A stretch of DNA of 64,000 nt from Aromatoleum toluvorans (GCF_012910905.1 NZ_WTVN01000010.1:1-64000), one strand, 5' to 3'; counted from the stretch's first letter, positions 28,569 to 38,611 are shown. The notes: generated by a model from the sequence alone, not told the origin. Translations and numbers: made by a program.

Positions 28569-28717
28569 GCATCGAACGCCAGGGGGCAGCCGTAGGGCGG
28601 ATGAGCCGCGTAGCGGCGTTATCCGCCGTATGCCATTCGGCGGAAGGCGCTTCGCTTTTCCGCCCTACGTTCTGCGAGGCCCAGACAACGCTCAACGAGT
28701 GGAGGGTAGTCCAATGA
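28565..28717 (+). CDS. REP-derived bridging micro-ORF between iaaK and iaaL (50 codons)
   Basis: The ATG overlaps the iaaK stop (ATGA 28565-28568). The TGA (28715-28717) overlaps the iaaL start (ATGA). It reads through REP copy 3 and shares MSI at the start and [12 protein letters not shown] plus EWRVV at the end with the micro-ORF before iaaE. The final codons contain the iaaL ribosome site GGAGGGTAGTCC. Its repeated design suggests a role in keeping translation coupled across an inserted repeat. Confidence 0.35.
   Translation: MSIERQGAAVGRMSRVAALSAVCHSAEGASLFRPTFCEAQTTLNEWRVVQ
28591..28669 (+). repeat. REP-type palindromic element, copy 3
   Basis: CGTAGGGCGGATGAGCCG ... CTTTTCCGCCCTACG, the shortest copy. 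Same orientation as copy 1. Followed, as in copy 1, by a TGGAGGGTAGTCC ribosome-site segment. Confidence 0.85.
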
Positions 28718-29910
28718 AACGCCGTACGATCCTGTCGATGGAGCAGGCGCTGTCGATGCCCTACGCGACGCTGCGCTTTGCGCAGCTCGGCTGGCGCGTG
28801 ATCCGCCTCGAATCCACACCGGCCGGCGACGGCCTGCCCGGCGACCCGAACCGCTACATCGGCGGCAAGGTCGCCGACGACGACCGCCGGACCTATTTCA
28901 TCGCCCCGAACGTCGGCAAGGAAGCGATCGCGCTCAACCTCAAAGAGCCCGACGGCCAGGCGCTGCTGAGGCGCCTGCTGGTCGTACTCGACGTCGACGT
29001 CTTCTGCTGCAACACCGTGCCGCGGCGCTACAGGCAGCTCGGCATCGACTACGAGACCCTGAGCGCCGCGAAGCCCGACCTGATCTGGGCCGGCATCTCG
29101 GCGATGGGGCCGGACTATCCGGATGCGCCGGGCTACGATCCGGTGCTGCAGGCGATGGCGGGCTACATGGAGCTCACCGGACCCGCCGACGGCCCGCCGA
29201 CGCTCGCCGGGGTGCCGATCATCGACCTCAAGTCAGGCGACGAGGTCTACGCGAACGTGATGATGGCGCTGCTGGAGCGCGCCGAAACGGGCAAGGGCAC
29301 GCGCATCGACGTGTCGATGCTTCAGGCGGCGGCATCCTGGCTCATCACGACGCTGCCGCTGCTCGATTTCGACTGCCAACCCGCCGAGATCACGCGCTGC
29401 GGCAACGAACATCGCAAGTTCATCCCGACCAATGTCTATCCGACCGCGGACGGCTTCATCTACATGGCGATCGGCAGCGACGTGCAGTGGAAGCGGCTCA
29501 CCGAGATCCCGAAGTTCGCGTCGATCGGCAGCGCCGCGCGCGCAACGAACGAAGGACGGCACCGCGAACGCGACGCGATCCACCGCGACGTCGCCGCTGT
29601 CACCAGCCGCTATCCGACCGCCGGGATCGCCGCCGACTTCCGCGACGCGACGATCCCGCACGCGCCGATCCACGACATCCCGGCCGTGCGCGAAATGGAG
29701 GCCATCCGCCGGCGGCTGACGACGACGCGCATGCCTGGCGGCAAGCTCGTGCATATGCAGCCGATGGCGGTGAACGTGACGGGTGCCGATGGCGAGGAGC
29801 TGCCGTTTCCGCCGCGCTACGGCCAGCACACCGACGCGGTGCTGCGCGAGGCCGGCTGCAGCGACGACGAGATCGCCCTGCTCCGCACCCGCGGGATCGC
29901 TGCGGGTTAG
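28714..29910 (+). CDS. iaaL: Family III CoA transferase (CaiB/BaiF), (2-aminophenyl)succinyl-CoA-forming
   Basis: This 398-residue protein of the CaiB/BaiF family is recognisable from [28 protein letters not shown], the IIDLKSG segment with the active-site Asp, and RIDVSML. Family III enzymes form a mixed anhydride on that Asp. IaaL of Aromatoleum is reported as a phenylsuccinyl-CoA transferase that activates (2-aminophenyl)succinate, the product of ring opening, for the mutase. GGAGGG is eight bases before ATG 28714. The N-terminus is short compared with formyl-CoA transferase. The gene ends the enzyme part of the operon. Confidence 0.82.
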   Translation: MKRRTILSMEQALSMPYATLRFAQLGWRVIRLESTPAGDGLPGDPNRYIGGKVADDDRRTYFIAPNVGKEAIALNLKEPDGQALLRRLLVVLDVDVFCCNTVPRRYRQLGIDYETLSAAKPDLIWAGISAMGPDYPDAPGYDPVLQAMAGYMELTGPADGPPTLAGVPIIDLKSGDEVYANVMMALLERAETGKGTRIDVSMLQAAASWLITTLPLLDFDCQPAEITRCGNEHRKFIPTNVYPTADGFIYMAIGSDVQWKRLTEIPKFASIGSAARATNEGRHRERDAIHRDVAAVTSRYPTAGIAADFRDATIPHAPIHDIPAVREMEAIRRRLTTTRMPGGKLVHMQPMAVNVTGADGEELPFPPRYGQHTDAVLREAGCSDDEIALLRTRGIAAG

Positions 29911-30058
29911 CGGCGCAGGTTTGTCATGCGACACCCCACCGGGAAGGGTGCCGCCCTCGACTTGTGAAACCCGGAGCCCATCGACGGCGAGAGGAGCGCG
30001 CGGCCCGATCCGCGCGACAAGAGGTCCTTGTGGTCCACACCGTAGGAGAGATCAGAAC

Positions 30059-31207
30059 ATGAAGACGCTTGGCATTGGGTTGGCGTTGTCCGGACTCGTG
30101 CTGACAGCATCCCTGTCGGCGCACGCCCAGGTGAAGATCGGCGTCGTATCGTCGGCGACCGGTCCCACCGCGCTGGTCGGTATCCCGCAGAAGAACACCG
30201 TGCAGCTGCTGCCGCCGAAGATCGGCGATCTCACCGTCGAGTACATCGCACTCGACGATGCGAGCGACCCGACGGCTTCTGTCACCGCCGTGAAGAAGCT
30301 GATCTCGGAGCAGAACGTCGATGCGATCATCGGCCCCTCGGGCTCCCCCAACGCCATGGGGGTAATCCAGTTCGTCGCCGAAGCGGGTGTGCCGCTGCTC
30401 GCCCCGGTCGGCACCGCCGCCGTCGTCACCCCGATGGACGACAAGAAGAAGTGGGTGTTCAAGACCACCCAAAACGACGACATCATCGCCACGGCGCTCG
30501 TCGAGCACATGCTCAAGAGCGGCGTGAAGACGGTCGGCTTCATCGGCACCGGTGACCCTTACGGCGAGAACTGGCACAAGGTGTTTTCCGCGCTCGCCGA
30601 GAAGAACGGCCTCAGGATCACCGCGAACGAACGTTTCCAGCGTTCCGACACCTCGGCGACCGGCCAGTGCCTCAAGCTCGTCGGCGCCAACCCCGACGCG
30701 GTGCTGATCGCCGCACCGGGCGGGCCGTCGGTGCTGCCGCAGACCACGCTGCACGACCAGGGCTACAAAGGCAGGCTCTACCAGACGCATGGCGCCGCCC
30801 TGCCCGATTTCCTCAAGCTCGGCGGCAAGAAGGTCGAAGGCACGATCCTCGCCGCGAGCCTGATGCTGGTGCTACCCGAGATCGCCGACAGCAATCCGTC
30901 GAAGAAGGTCGCGGCAGAGTACATCGCCGCCTACGAGAAGGCCCACGGTGCGAGGCCCGCCACCTTCGGCGCCAACGTCTTCGACGCCGGTCTCTTGCTG
31001 CAGCAGGCGATTCCCACCGCGGCGAAGGTCGCGAAACCTGGCACGAAGGAGTTCCGCGCCGCGCTGCGCGACAGTCTCGAGCATACCCGTGAGCTCGTCG
31101 GCACCCAGGGCATCTATAACATGAGCGCGACCGACCACAGCGGCTTCGACGAGCGCGGACGCGTGCTCATCGCGGTCAAGGACGGCGCCTGGACGTTGGC
31201 GAAGTAA
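30059..31207 (+). CDS. iaaM: Periplasmic branched-chain-amino-acid-type substrate-binding protein
   Basis: This 382-residue protein has a signal peptide (cleavage near SAHA-QV, residue 23) and the LivK-like Leu/Ile/Val binding fold, with KIGVVSSATGPTALVG and IIGPSGSPNAMGVIQ. It would bind an aromatic or indolic acid for an ABC importer, but no permease or ATPase gene is in the window. GGAGAG lies eight bases before ATG 30059. A near-identical paralogue (about 90 percent by eye) lies at 57646-58797 at the end of the aerobic cluster. It is followed by REP copy 4. The letter M follows gene order. Confidence 0.78.
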   Translation: MKTLGIGLALSGLVLTASLSAHAQVKIGVVSSATGPTALVGIPQKNTVQLLPPKIGDLTVEYIALDDASDPTASVTAVKKLISEQNVDAIIGPSGSPNAMGVIQFVAEAGVPLLAPVGTAAVVTPMDDKKKWVFKTTQNDDIIATALVEHMLKSGVKTVGFIGTGDPYGENWHKVFSALAEKNGLRITANERFQRSDTSATGQCLKLVGANPDAVLIAAPGGPSVLPQTTLHDQGYKGRLYQTHGAALPDFLKLGGKKVEGTILAASLMLVLPEIADSNPSKKVAAEYIAAYEKAHGARPATFGANVFDAGLLLQQAIPTAAKVAKPGTKEFRAALRDSLEHTRELVGTQGIYNMSATDHSGFDERGRVLIAVKDGAWTLAK

Positions 31208-31231
31208 GTGGCGAATCGGTCGTCGCATAGC

Positions 31232-31326
31232 CCGTAGGGCGGAAAAGCGAAGCGCCTTCCGCCGAAATGTCAGTGGATGGTGAGGCACATGCGGCGGATT
31301 ACGCCTTCGGCTCATCCGCCCTACGG
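31232..31326 (+). repeat. REP-type palindromic element, copy 4
   Basis: CCGTAGGGCGGAAAAGCGAAG ... ATCCGCCCTACGG just after the binding-protein gene and before a terminator for the opposite strand. Orientation as copy 2. It may cap the 3' end of the iaa messenger. Confidence 0.85.
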
Positions 31327-31351
31327 TTCGTGGCTTGCCGCGCCCGCAAAA

Positions 31352-31375
31352 CAAAAAGGGGGCTCGCGCCCCCTT
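31352..31375 (-). terminator. Intrinsic terminator of the abmG/binding-protein transcript
   Basis: The minus strand reads AAGGGGGCGCGAGCCCCCTTTTTG: a perfect GGGGGC/GCCCCC stem with a T-run. It lies 25 bp beyond the stop of the gene at 31400. Confidence 0.9.
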
Positions 31376-31399
31376 GCTCGTCCCGAAAGATCCGATGCT

Positions 31400-32575
31400 T
31401 TACATGCGGCAGCCGCGCGCGGGATCGGCGAGCGCCTTCTCGGCGACGCCGACGAGCTTGTTGTCGCGGCCTTCGGCCTTGCGCAGGTAGATGTCCTGCA
31501 CCGGGTTGTGCGCTTTCGACAGCGTGAAGGCGCCGCGCGGGCTGTCGATCTTCGCCGCCTCCATCGCCTTGATCATCTTCGGCTGATCGAGCTTGCCACC
31601 CTTGACCGCATCGAGGCCCACGCGCAGCAGCTGGGCGGCGTCGTAGCCCTGCGCGGCATACACGTCGGGCTGCATCTTGTAGGTCGTCGCGTACTTGTTG
31701 CGGAAGGCCGTGTCCTTGGGGTTCGTCAGGCCGTCGGCGTAATGCAGCGTCGTCAGCAGCCCTTCTCCCGCGCCGCCCATCGCATCGAGCGTACCGTCGG
31801 TGAGGAAGCCCGATGCATACAAGGGGATCGCCTTCTTCAGGCCCGCGGCGTCGTAGTCCTTGACGAACTTGGCCGCGCCTGCGCCGGCGAAGAACACGAA
31901 CACCGCGTCGGGCTTGAGGTTCGCGATCTCGGTCAGGAGGGCCTGGAACTCGACGTTCGGGAAGGGCAGGTAGAGTTCCTTCGCGACCTTGCCGCCGGCC
32001 TTCTCGAAGGCCTCCTTGAAACCGCCCACGGCCTGTTCGCCGGCCGCGTACTTCCACGTCAGGGTGACCACGTTCTTGTGCCCGCGCTCGGCCGCGACCT
32101 TGCCCATGCCGTAGGCCGGCTGCCAGTTCGTGAACGAGGTGCGGAACACGTTCGGCGCGCACAGCGGGCCGGTGAGCTCGTCGGCGCCAGCGTTGGGCAC
32201 GATCAGCAGCGTCTTCGTGTCGCGCGCGACCTTGGCCATCGCCAGCGCCACGCCCGAATGCACGGTGCCCACGAGCACATCGACCTCGTCGCGCTTGACG
32301 AGCTTCGACGCGTTCTCGGTCGCCTTGGACGGATCGGATTCGTCGTCGACGACGAAGTACTCCACCTCGCGCCCGCCGAGCGTGCCGCCCTGCTCCGTGA
32401 CGTGCTGCTTGAAGCCGTTGGTGATCGCGGTGCCCAGCGCGGCATAGGTGCCGGTGTAAGGCAGCATCAGCCCGACCTTGACCTTCTCGGCGGCATGCGC
32501 CGCACCAAGTGTCAGTGCGCCGAGTGTCACGGCGGCGATGCCGCGGACCACGTTGGCTCCATTCTTCCTGGTCAT
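31400..32575 (-). CDS. Periplasmic substrate-binding protein (LivK-like), 2-aminobenzoate-type
   Basis: This 391-residue protein has a signal peptide ending near GAAHA-AE (residue 29) and the periplasmic-binding fold (KVGLMLPYTGTYAALG, DVLVGTVHSGVALAMAKVA). It differs clearly from the other two binding proteins in the window. It is the last gene of the leftward abm unit, 133 bp after the 2-aminobenzoate ligase gene, with GGAGGAG before ATG 32575 and a strong terminator after it. Binding of anthranilate or benzoate for an ABC importer is likely from context. No transport partners are encoded here. Confidence 0.8.
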   Translation of the reverse strand: MTRKNGANVVRGIAAVTLGALTLGAAHAAEKVKVGLMLPYTGTYAALGTAITNGFKQHVTEQGGTLGGREVEYFVVDDESDPSKATENASKLVKRDEVDVLVGTVHSGVALAMAKVARDTKTLLIVPNAGADELTGPLCAPNVFRTSFTNWQPAYGMGKVAAERGHKNVVTLTWKYAAGEQAVGGFKEAFEKAGGKVAKELYLPFPNVEFQALLTEIANLKPDAVFVFFAGAGAAKFVKDYDAAGLKKAIPLYASGFLTDGTLDAMGGAGEGLLTTLHYADGLTNPKDTAFRNKYATTYKMQPDVYAAQGYDAAQLLRVGLDAVKGGKLDQPKMIKAMEAAKIDSPRGAFTLSKAHNPVQDIYLRKAEGRDNKLVGVAEKALADPARGCRM

Positions 32576-32708
32576 TCCCGTCTCCTCCGGTTATTGGTAT
32601 GTGGGCGTAAACCGCTGCCGGTCGCCCGCGCCGGTCAGGACCCGTTTCCGTCTGCGCGGAATCGATCCCGGGCCCTTCAATGATTTTCGTATCCAGCCGT
32701 TACCGATA

Positions 32709-34337
32709 TCAGGGTTTGCCCTCGCGCAGCCGGAAGCGCTGCAACTTGCCGGTCTCGGTGCGCGGCAGCGAATCGCGGAATTCGACTGCACGCGGGTACT
32801 TGTACGGCGCGATCGTGCGCTTGACGAAGTCCTGCAGCTCGCGCACGAGCAGTTCCCCCACTCCGCGGCCGGGGCGCGGCACGACGAAGGCCTTGACGAT
32901 CTGCCCGCGCTCCTCGTCGGGCACGCCGATGACCGCGCATTCGGCGACCGCCGGATGCTGCATCAGTGCGTCCTCGACTTCCGGCGCGCCGATGTTGTAG
33001 CCGGCCGACACGATCATGTCGTCGAGCCGCGACTGGTAGTGGAAATAGCCGTCGGCGTCCATGGAGTACGCGTCGCCGGTGTAGTTCCAGCCGTCGCCGA
33101 CGTAGTTGCGCTGGCGCGAGTCGTCGAGGTAGCGGCAGCCGGTCGGCCCTTTCACGGCGAGCCGGCCGACAGTGCCGACGGGCACTTCGCGGCCTTCTTC
33201 ATCGACGACGCGCGCGCGATAACCCGGCACGACGGTGCCCGTCGCCCCCGGGCGGGCGTGCTCGGCGTCGGCGGAGATGAAGATGTGGAACATCTCGGTC
33301 GCACCGATGCCGTCGATGATCTCGATGCCCGTCGCGTCCTTCCACAGCGCCCGCGTCGCCGCCTGCAGCACTTCGCCCGCCGACACGCACTTCACCAGCG
33401 GTCCGCCCATGGGGGCACCGAGCCGGCGTTCGCGCACGCCCTCGGCCATCGCGCGATACGAGGTCGGCGCAGTGAAGAGGATCGTCGCGCCGAACTCGCC
33501 GATCGCGTCGAGGAGCCGCGGCGGGGACGCCTGCTCGAGCAGCACCGTCGATGCGCCGACGCTCATCGGGAACAGCAGCAGGCCGCCCAGCCCGAACGTG
33601 AACGCGAGCGGCGGGCTGCCGATAAAGACGTCATCGGGCTGCGGCCGCAGAACGTGCGGCGGCCAGCAGCGGCAGGCGGCGATGACATCGCGGTGGAAAT
33701 GCATCGTCGCCTTCGGCTGTCCCGTCGTCCCTGAGGTGAACGCGAGGATGCAGGTGTCGTCGGAGGCGGTCGCGACGGCGTCGAACTCTCCGGGCTGGCG
33801 CGCCATCGCCGCTTCGAGGCCGCCGCCGGACGGGTCGCCGAAGGAGACCACCTGCCCGACGGACGGACGCGTCGCCACCGCCTCGTCGAGCTCGCCGCGC
33901 AGCGCGTGCGCGCACAGCGCATGCGTGACGCAGCCCTTGTCGAGGATCTGCCCGAGCTCCTTCGCGCGCAGCAGCGGCATCGTCGCCACCGCGATCGCGC
34001 CGGCCTTCATGACCGCGAACCAGCAGGCAGCCAACATGGGGCTGTTCGGCCCGCGCAGCAGGACGCGATTGCCCGGCACAACGCCGAGCTCATGCACGAG
34101 CACGTTCGCGATGCGGTTGGCGTGTCCCAGCAGGTCGCGGTAGGTCCAGCACAGCCCGCCGGGCGCACGCACGCAGACACGGTCGCCGTCGCCGGCGAGA
34201 ACACGGCGGTCGAGCAGCTCGACGGCACAGTTCACCAGCGGGGGAAACTGCAGCGACGGTAGCTCGAACAGGAATTCGGGCTGCAGCTCGGGCGGCGGCA
34301 GGCGATCGCGCGCGAAGGTATCGACGTGACTCGTCAC
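32709..34337 (-). CDS. abmG: 2-aminobenzoate-CoA ligase
   Basis: This 542-residue AMP-forming ligase has AFTSGTTGQPKATMHFHRD (about residue 190), GIGATEMFHIF (about 320), NYTGDAYSMDADGYF and the C-terminal RTETGKLQRFRLR with the catalytic Lys. Its length and sequence style match benzoate-CoA and 2-aminobenzoate-CoA ligases. The N-terminus PPPELQPEFLFELP is typical of the aminobenzoate type. It makes 2-aminobenzoyl-CoA, the substrate of AbmA encoded upstream on the same strand. The start codon is GTG at 34337 with GGGGAG nine bases before it. The gene is read from the MarR gene side, 124 bp downstream of it. Confidence 0.83.
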   Translation of the reverse strand: MTSHVDTFARDRLPPPELQPEFLFELPSLQFPPLVNCAVELLDRRVLAGDGDRVCVRAPGGLCWTYRDLLGHANRIANVLVHELGVVPGNRVLLRGPNSPMLAACWFAVMKAGAIAVATMPLLRAKELGQILDKGCVTHALCAHALRGELDEAVATRPSVGQVVSFGDPSGGGLEAAMARQPGEFDAVATASDDTCILAFTSGTTGQPKATMHFHRDVIAACRCWPPHVLRPQPDDVFIGSPPLAFTFGLGGLLLFPMSVGASTVLLEQASPPRLLDAIGEFGATILFTAPTSYRAMAEGVRERRLGAPMGGPLVKCVSAGEVLQAATRALWKDATGIEIIDGIGATEMFHIFISADAEHARPGATGTVVPGYRARVVDEEGREVPVGTVGRLAVKGPTGCRYLDDSRQRNYVGDGWNYTGDAYSMDADGYFHYQSRLDDMIVSAGYNIGAPEVEDALMQHPAVAECAVIGVPDEERGQIVKAFVVPRPGRGVGELLVRELQDFVKRTIAPYKYPRAVEFRDSLPRTETGKLQRFRLREGKP

Positions 34338-34461
34338 GATGGCATCTCCCCTGTTGGCGTGAATTCAGGATGGTGACGGATTCCGCGCGCGGTGCGCCCC
34401 CCCATGACGGGGAGCAACGCGGGCGCCGGATCGGTGTCGGCGCAACCGGGCCGTCGAGCCC

Positions 34462-34947
34462 TCAGTCGGACACTGCCGAGAGATGCGCCTTCAAGCGGTC
34501 GAGCAGCTTCAGCATCTGCCGCTTCTCGGCATGGTCGAGCCCGGCCAGCAGGCCGACGACCCATTGCTCGTGCTCGTGCGCCATCCGGTCGAACTGGCGC
34601 TGGCCCTCGGGCGTGAGCATCACCGTGAAGGAGCGCCGGTCGCGCGGATCGTCGCGCCGCTCCACCAGGCCTTCCTCGGCGAGCTTGTCGGTCAGCCCGG
34701 TCACGTTGCCGCCGGTCACCATCAGCAGGCGCGACAGATCGCTCATCTTCAGCCCTTCCGGATGACGATCCAGCTGCGCCATCAGGTCGAAGCGCGGCAG
34801 CGTCGAATCGAAGTTCGTCCGCAGCCGCGTGCGCAGCTGCGCCTCGACGAGGTTGGTGCAGGTCAGCAGCCGCAGCCAGACGCGCAACGCCTCGTGCTCG
34901 GCGGCGCGTGCATCGGTCGAGGGGTGGGCGGTGGCGGGCGTGGACAT
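34462..34947 (-). CDS. MarR-family regulator of the abm unit
   Basis: This 161-residue protein is a MarR winged-helix regulator: TNLVEAQLRTRLR dimer helix, LSRLLMVTGGNVTGLTDKLAEEGLV recognition region, and the wing RDDPRDRRSFTVMLT. ATG 34947 is chosen; TTG 34971 is possible because neither has a strong ribosome site. It lies between RidA and abmG on the same strand, with its own promoter in the 101-bp gap and a palindrome in the promoter spacer. It probably represses abmG and itself until 2-aminobenzoate or its CoA ester is present (inference from family and position). Confidence 0.83.
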   Translation of the reverse strand: MSTPATAHPSTDARAAEHEALRVWLRLLTCTNLVEAQLRTRLRTNFDSTLPRFDLMAQLDRHPEGLKMSDLSRLLMVTGGNVTGLTDKLAEEGLVERRDDPRDRRSFTVMLTPEGQRQFDRMAHEHEQWVVGLLAGLDHAEKRQMLKLLDRLKAHLSAVSD

Positions 34948-34997
34948 GCGGGGTCGAAGTCGGGAAAACAACAGAAAGGAGCCGAGTCGGCAAAAAT

Positions 34998-35026
34998 ACT
35001 TTACTCATGAATTAATTCGGTTTCAA
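34998..35026 (-). promoter_or_regulatory. Promoter with embedded palindrome upstream of marR-abmG
   Basis: On the minus strand TTGAAA (35026-35021), 17 bp, then TAAAGT (35003-34998). The spacer contains the palindrome GAATTAATTC (35009-35018) and CATGAATT on the plus strand. Position and symmetry suit a MarR operator. The promoter at 44906-44934 has the same 17-bp spacing and the same -10 hexamer. Confidence 0.6.
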
Positions 35027-35048
35027 GCAAAATCGCCCCGCACAGGGC

Positions 35049-35447
35049 TCAGTCCGGGATCACCGCAGTGACCTCGATCTCGACTTTCGCGTCGTCCTCG
35101 ACGAGGTCGGCGACCTGCACCGCCGTCATCGCCGGAAAGTTGCGCCCCATCACCTCGCGGTAAACCTGGCCAATTTCCTTCAGCCGCGCGACGTATTCCT
35201 TCTTGTCGACGAGGTACCAGGTCATGCGCGTGACATGCTCGGGGCCGCCGCCCGCGCAACGCACGACGTCGATGGCATTCTTCAGCGCGAGGAAGACCTG
35301 CTGCACGAGGTCCTCGCTCGGGAAGCGGCACTGCGCGTCCCAGCCGATCTGGCCGCCGACGAAGATCTGGCGTCCGCGCGCCTCGATGCCGTTCGAGTAG
35401 CCCTTGGGCGCGGCCCAGCTCTCGGGCTGAATCACCTTATGAACCAT
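35049..35447 (-). CDS. RidA/YjgF-family enamine/imine deaminase-like protein
   Basis: This 132-residue protein of the RidA family has [21 protein letters not shown] at the N-terminus, [19 protein letters not shown], and the C-terminal VEIEVTAVI. Members hydrolyse reactive enamines or imines, and some act as aminomuconate deaminases. In the abm context the ring-reduced 2-amino intermediate is an enamine, so release of ammonia from it is a sensible role (inference). AAGGAG lies before ATG 35447. It overlaps the acyl-CoA dehydrogenase gene by 11 bp. Confidence 0.83.
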   Translation of the reverse strand: MVHKVIQPESWAAPKGYSNGIEARGRQIFVGGQIGWDAQCRFPSEDLVQQVFLALKNAIDVVRCAGGGPEHVTRMTWYLVDKKEYVARLKEIGQVYREVMGRNFPAMTAVQVADLVEDDAKVEIEVTAVIPD

Positions 35448-36642
35448 GCTTGTCTCCTTCGGGGGATGCCGTTCGTGACGCGGTCTGCGCCGGCTGTTTC
35501 ATGAGTTCGCGCGCGACGATGAGCTTCTGCACCTCGGTCGCGCCCTCGTAGATGCGCAGCGCGCGGATCTCGCGGTACAGCGACTCGACCTTGACCCCGA
35601 CCCTCACGCCCTGCCCGCCATGCATCTGCACCGCGGCGTCGATGACGCGCTGTGCATTCTCGGTGGCGGTCATCTTCGCCATCGCCGCCTCCCGGGTCGT
35701 CGGGCGCTTCGCGACGTCGCGCTGCCACGCGGCGCGCGCCGTCAGCAACGCCGCTGCATCGATGTCGGTCGCCATCTCGCCGAGCTTCGCCTGCGTGAGC
35801 TGGAAGTCCGCGAGCGTGTGGCCGAACATCGCGCGGCCCTTCGCGTGCGACACCGCCTCGTCGAGCGCCCGGCGTGCGAAGCCGAGGGCGGCCGCGGCGA
35901 CCGAGGCGCGGAAGATGTCGAGCGTGCGCATCGCGATCTTGAAGCCTTCGCCCGAGGCGCCGAGACGGTTCTCGGCCGGCACGCGCAGGCCCTTGAAGCG
36001 CAGCCTCGCGAGCGGGTGCGGCGCGATGACGTCGAGCCGCTCGGCGACCTCGAAGCCGGGCATGTCCGGTGTCACGACGAAGGCCGACAGCCCGCGCGTG
36101 CCCGGCGCATCGCCGGTGCGCGCGAACACGCAATACACGTCGGCGATGCCGCCGTTCGAGATCCACGTCTTCTCGCCGTCGAGCACGTAGTGGTCGCCGT
36201 CCGCCCGCGCGGTCGTCACGATCGCGGCGACGTCGGAGCCGGCTTCGGGCTCGGTCAGTGCGAACGCGGCGATCCATTCGCCGGATGCGACCTTTGGCAG
36301 CACCCGGCGCTTCATCTCGTCGGAACCGGCGAGCGTGATCGCACCCGAGCCCAGCCCCTGCATCGCGAACGCGAAGTCGGCGAGCCCGTCGTGGTAAGCG
36401 AGCGTTTCGCGCGCGACGCACAGCGCCCTCGAATCGAGCTCCGGCAGTGCGCCCCCGAACGCCGCCGGCACGCAGTAGCGCAGGAACCCGGCGCGGCCGA
36501 GCGCGGCGACGAGGCGGCGGCACGCGGCGTCGGTGTCGTGATGGTCGATCGACGGCATCGCGGCCGCCCAATCGAAGATCGCGTCCGACAGCGCGCGGTG
36601 CTCGGGGCCGAAGAACGGCAGGTCGAGGAAGCTGCGGTCCAT
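35437..36642 (-). CDS. Acyl-CoA dehydrogenase of the 2-aminobenzoyl-CoA pathway
   Basis: This 401-residue acyl-CoA dehydrogenase has [36 protein letters not shown] and the C-terminal [11 protein letters not shown] with the normal catalytic Glu, in contrast to iaaF. It oxidises a saturated acyl-CoA to the enoyl-CoA with FAD. It is in the leftward series abmA - SDR - hydratase - this gene - ridA, which fits beta-oxidation of the alicyclic CoA ester made by AbmA. Start 36642 is four bases after the hydratase stop. The exact substrate is not known. Confidence 0.85.
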   Translation of the reverse strand: MDRSFLDLPFFGPEHRALSDAIFDWAAAMPSIDHHDTDAACRRLVAALGRAGFLRYCVPAAFGGALPELDSRALCVARETLAYHDGLADFAFAMQGLGSGAITLAGSDEMKRRVLPKVASGEWIAAFALTEPEAGSDVAAIVTTARADGDHYVLDGEKTWISNGGIADVYCVFARTGDAPGTRGLSAFVVTPDMPGFEVAERLDVIAPHPLARLRFKGLRVPAENRLGASGEGFKIAMRTLDIFRASVAAAALGFARRALDEAVSHAKGRAMFGHTLADFQLTQAKLGEMATDIDAAALLTARAAWQRDVAKRPTTREAAMAKMTATENAQRVIDAAVQMHGGQGVRVGVKVESLYREIRALRIYEGATEVQKLIVARELMKQPAQTASRTASPEGDKHGS

Positions 36643-36646
36643 GGTC

Positions 36647-37492
36647 TCAGCAGCCTTCGAACTTCGGCTTTTCCTTCGCGGCGAACGCCTGGAACGCGCG
36701 CCCGAAGTCGCCGGTCACCATGCAGATCGCCTGGGCCTGGGCCTCCGACTCGATCATCTCCTCGATACCCATCGCCCACTCCTGGTTCAGCATGGTCTTC
36801 GTCATCGTGTGCGCGAACCACGGGCCGTCGGCGAGGGTTTTCGCGAGGGCCTGGGCCTTGCCGAGCAGTTCGGCGGGTGCATGCACGGCGCTGAAGAAGC
36901 CGCACGCGAGCGCCTCGTCGGCCCCCATCGCGCGGCCGGTCATCAGCAGGTCGGTCGCCTTGCCCTGCCCGACGACGCGCGGCAGCAGCCCGCAGGCGCC
37001 CATGTCGGCACCGGCGAGGCCGACGCGCGTGAAGAGATACGCGGTCTTCGCCTCCGCGGTGCCGAGGCGGAAATCCGCCGCGAGCGCGACCATTGCGCCC
37101 GCGCCGGCGCAGATGCCGTCGATCGCCGCAACGATCGGTTGCGGCGCGCGGCGCATCGCCTTGACGAGGTCGCCGGTCATGCGCGTGAAGGCAAGCAGTT
37201 CGGGCATCGACATCTTGGTGAGCGGCTCAATGATCTCGAACACGTCGCCGCCGGAGCAGAAGTTGCCGCCGGCGCCCTGGATCACCACCGTGCGCACGTC
37301 GCTCGCATATGCGAGGCCGCGGAACAGGTCGCGCAGCTCGGCGTAAGAGTCAAAGGTGAGCGGGTTCTTCTTCTCCGGGCGGTTCAGCGTGATCGTCGCG
37401 ACGCGCCCGTCGGCGGAACATTCCCAGCGGAAATGACGCGCTGCGTAGTCCTTGAAGGGGTGCTTGTGGTCCTGCATCGACAGCTCGGCCAT
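36647..37492 (-). CDS. Enoyl-CoA hydratase/isomerase-family protein
   Basis: This 281-residue crotonase-fold protein has [15 protein letters not shown], the oxyanion-hole motif [30 protein letters not shown] and the Gly-rich [13 protein letters not shown]. In the usual second acidic position I see Asp in GADMG rather than Glu of the ERF or SPE motif, so the reaction could be hydration or ring hydrolysis. It belongs to the leftward abm series, with GGAG before ATG 37492. A role in opening or hydrating the cyclohexene-carboxyl-CoA intermediate is likely from context. Confidence 0.83.
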   Translation of the reverse strand: MAELSMQDHKHPFKDYAARHFRWECSADGRVATITLNRPEKKNPLTFDSYAELRDLFRGLAYASDVRTVVIQGAGGNFCSGGDVFEIIEPLTKMSMPELLAFTRMTGDLVKAMRRAPQPIVAAIDGICAGAGAMVALAADFRLGTAEAKTAYLFTRVGLAGADMGACGLLPRVVGQGKATDLLMTGRAMGADEALACGFFSAVHAPAELLGKAQALAKTLADGPWFAHTMTKTMLNQEWAMGIEEMIESEAQAQAICMVTGDFGRAFQAFAAKEKPKFEGC

Positions 37493-37565
37493 GTTTGTCT
37501 CCAGTTGGTTGTGACCCGCACGTCAGTGAGAGCGCGGTAAAAAATTCCTGGCTCGAGGGCCAATT

Positions 37566-37725
37566 CGTAGGGCGGAAAAGCGCAGCGCCTTCCGCCGCAT
37601 GGAGAAGCGAAGCCGTGGCCCGACGACCGCGGAATCACGTCGCGACGGTCGCCGGAAACACAAGCCCAGAGCGCATCCTCGACTGCCGCACATTCGGCGG
37701 AAGGCGCTGCGCTTTTCCGCCCTAC
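37566..37725 (-). repeat. REP-type palindromic element, copy 5
   Basis: Both arms are of the GGCGGAAAAGCGCAGCGCCTTCCGCC type, in inverted orientation, separated by about 90 bp. It lies between the SDR gene (stop 37759) and the hydratase gene (start 37492) of the abm series. Confidence 0.85.
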
Positions 37726-37758
37726 AGCAGACAGGTCGGCCATCGTCATTTCCGCAAA

Positions 37759-38571
37759 TCAGCCGCACATCACCTCGCCCCCCGCGACCGCGATCGACTG
37801 ACCGTGGATCGCATCGCTCGACCGCAGGCACAGCCAGCCGACCGTTGCCGCGACGTCCTCGGGCTGCACGAGCCGCCCCTGCGGGTTGCGCGCCGCGAGC
37901 GCGGCCTTCGCGTCGTCGGTGCTGCGCCCGGTCTTGGCGACGATGTTGTCGACGGCGCCTTCGATCAGCGGCGTATCGGTGTAGCCGGGGCACACCGCGT
38001 TGACGGTGATCCCCTGCTGCGCGACCTCAAGCGCGAGCGCGCGTGTGAGGCCGACGACGCCGTGCTTGGCGGCGCAGTACGCGGCGACGTAGGCGTAACC
38101 GACGAGGCCCGCGGTGCTTGCGACGTTGACGATGCGCCCCCAGCCCGCGGCCTGCATCCCCGCGAGGACCGCGTGCGTGCAGTGGTAGGTGCCGGTGAGA
38201 TTCACGGCGAGCATCTCGCTCCACAGCTCGGGATCAGTGCGGCCGAACGGCGCGCTTTTCGCCGCGCCGGCGTTGTTCACGAGAATCGCGATCGGCCCGC
38301 GCGCCGCGGCGGCGGCGTCGAACGCTGCGCGCACAGCGGCGAAGTCCGTGATGTCGGCGACGACGAGGCCATGGCCTTCGCCTTCGAGTTCTGCACAGGT
38401 CGCTTCGAGCGCCGGCCCGCGCCGACCGACGAGCGTCAGCGTCGCGCCGAGCCGTGCGAGCTCGAGCGCGCAGGCGCGGCCGATACCGCTGCCGGCGCCG
38501 GTCACCAGCGCATGCCGGCCGGCGAGCGGCGCGGCGGTTTTTTCTCTCTTGGGATCGGGGGTGGTTGTCAT
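37759..38571 (-). CDS. Short-chain dehydrogenase/reductase (classical)
   Basis: This 270-residue classical SDR has the NAD(P) motif TGAGSGIG (about residue 25), NNAG, catalytic Ser in NVASTAG, Tyr and Lys in YCAAKHG, and PGYTDTPL. It probably oxidises a 3-hydroxyacyl-CoA or a ring hydroxyl formed in the abm pathway. It is the second gene of the leftward abm series, 40 bp after abmA. The ribosome site before ATG 38571 is weak. Substrate not readable from sequence. Confidence 0.85.
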   Translation of the reverse strand: MTTTPDPKREKTAAPLAGRHALVTGAGSGIGRACALELARLGATLTLVGRRGPALEATCAELEGEGHGLVVADITDFAAVRAAFDAAAAARGPIAILVNNAGAAKSAPFGRTDPELWSEMLAVNLTGTYHCTHAVLAGMQAAGWGRIVNVASTAGLVGYAYVAAYCAAKHGVVGLTRALALEVAQQGITVNAVCPGYTDTPLIEGAVDNIVAKTGRSTDDAKAALAARNPQGRLVQPEDVAATVGWLCLRSSDAIHGQSIAVAGGEVMCG

Positions 38572-38611
38572 CGTGATGTTCCCATGCTCGCTTGCGGGTC
38601 TGGGTTCCCGG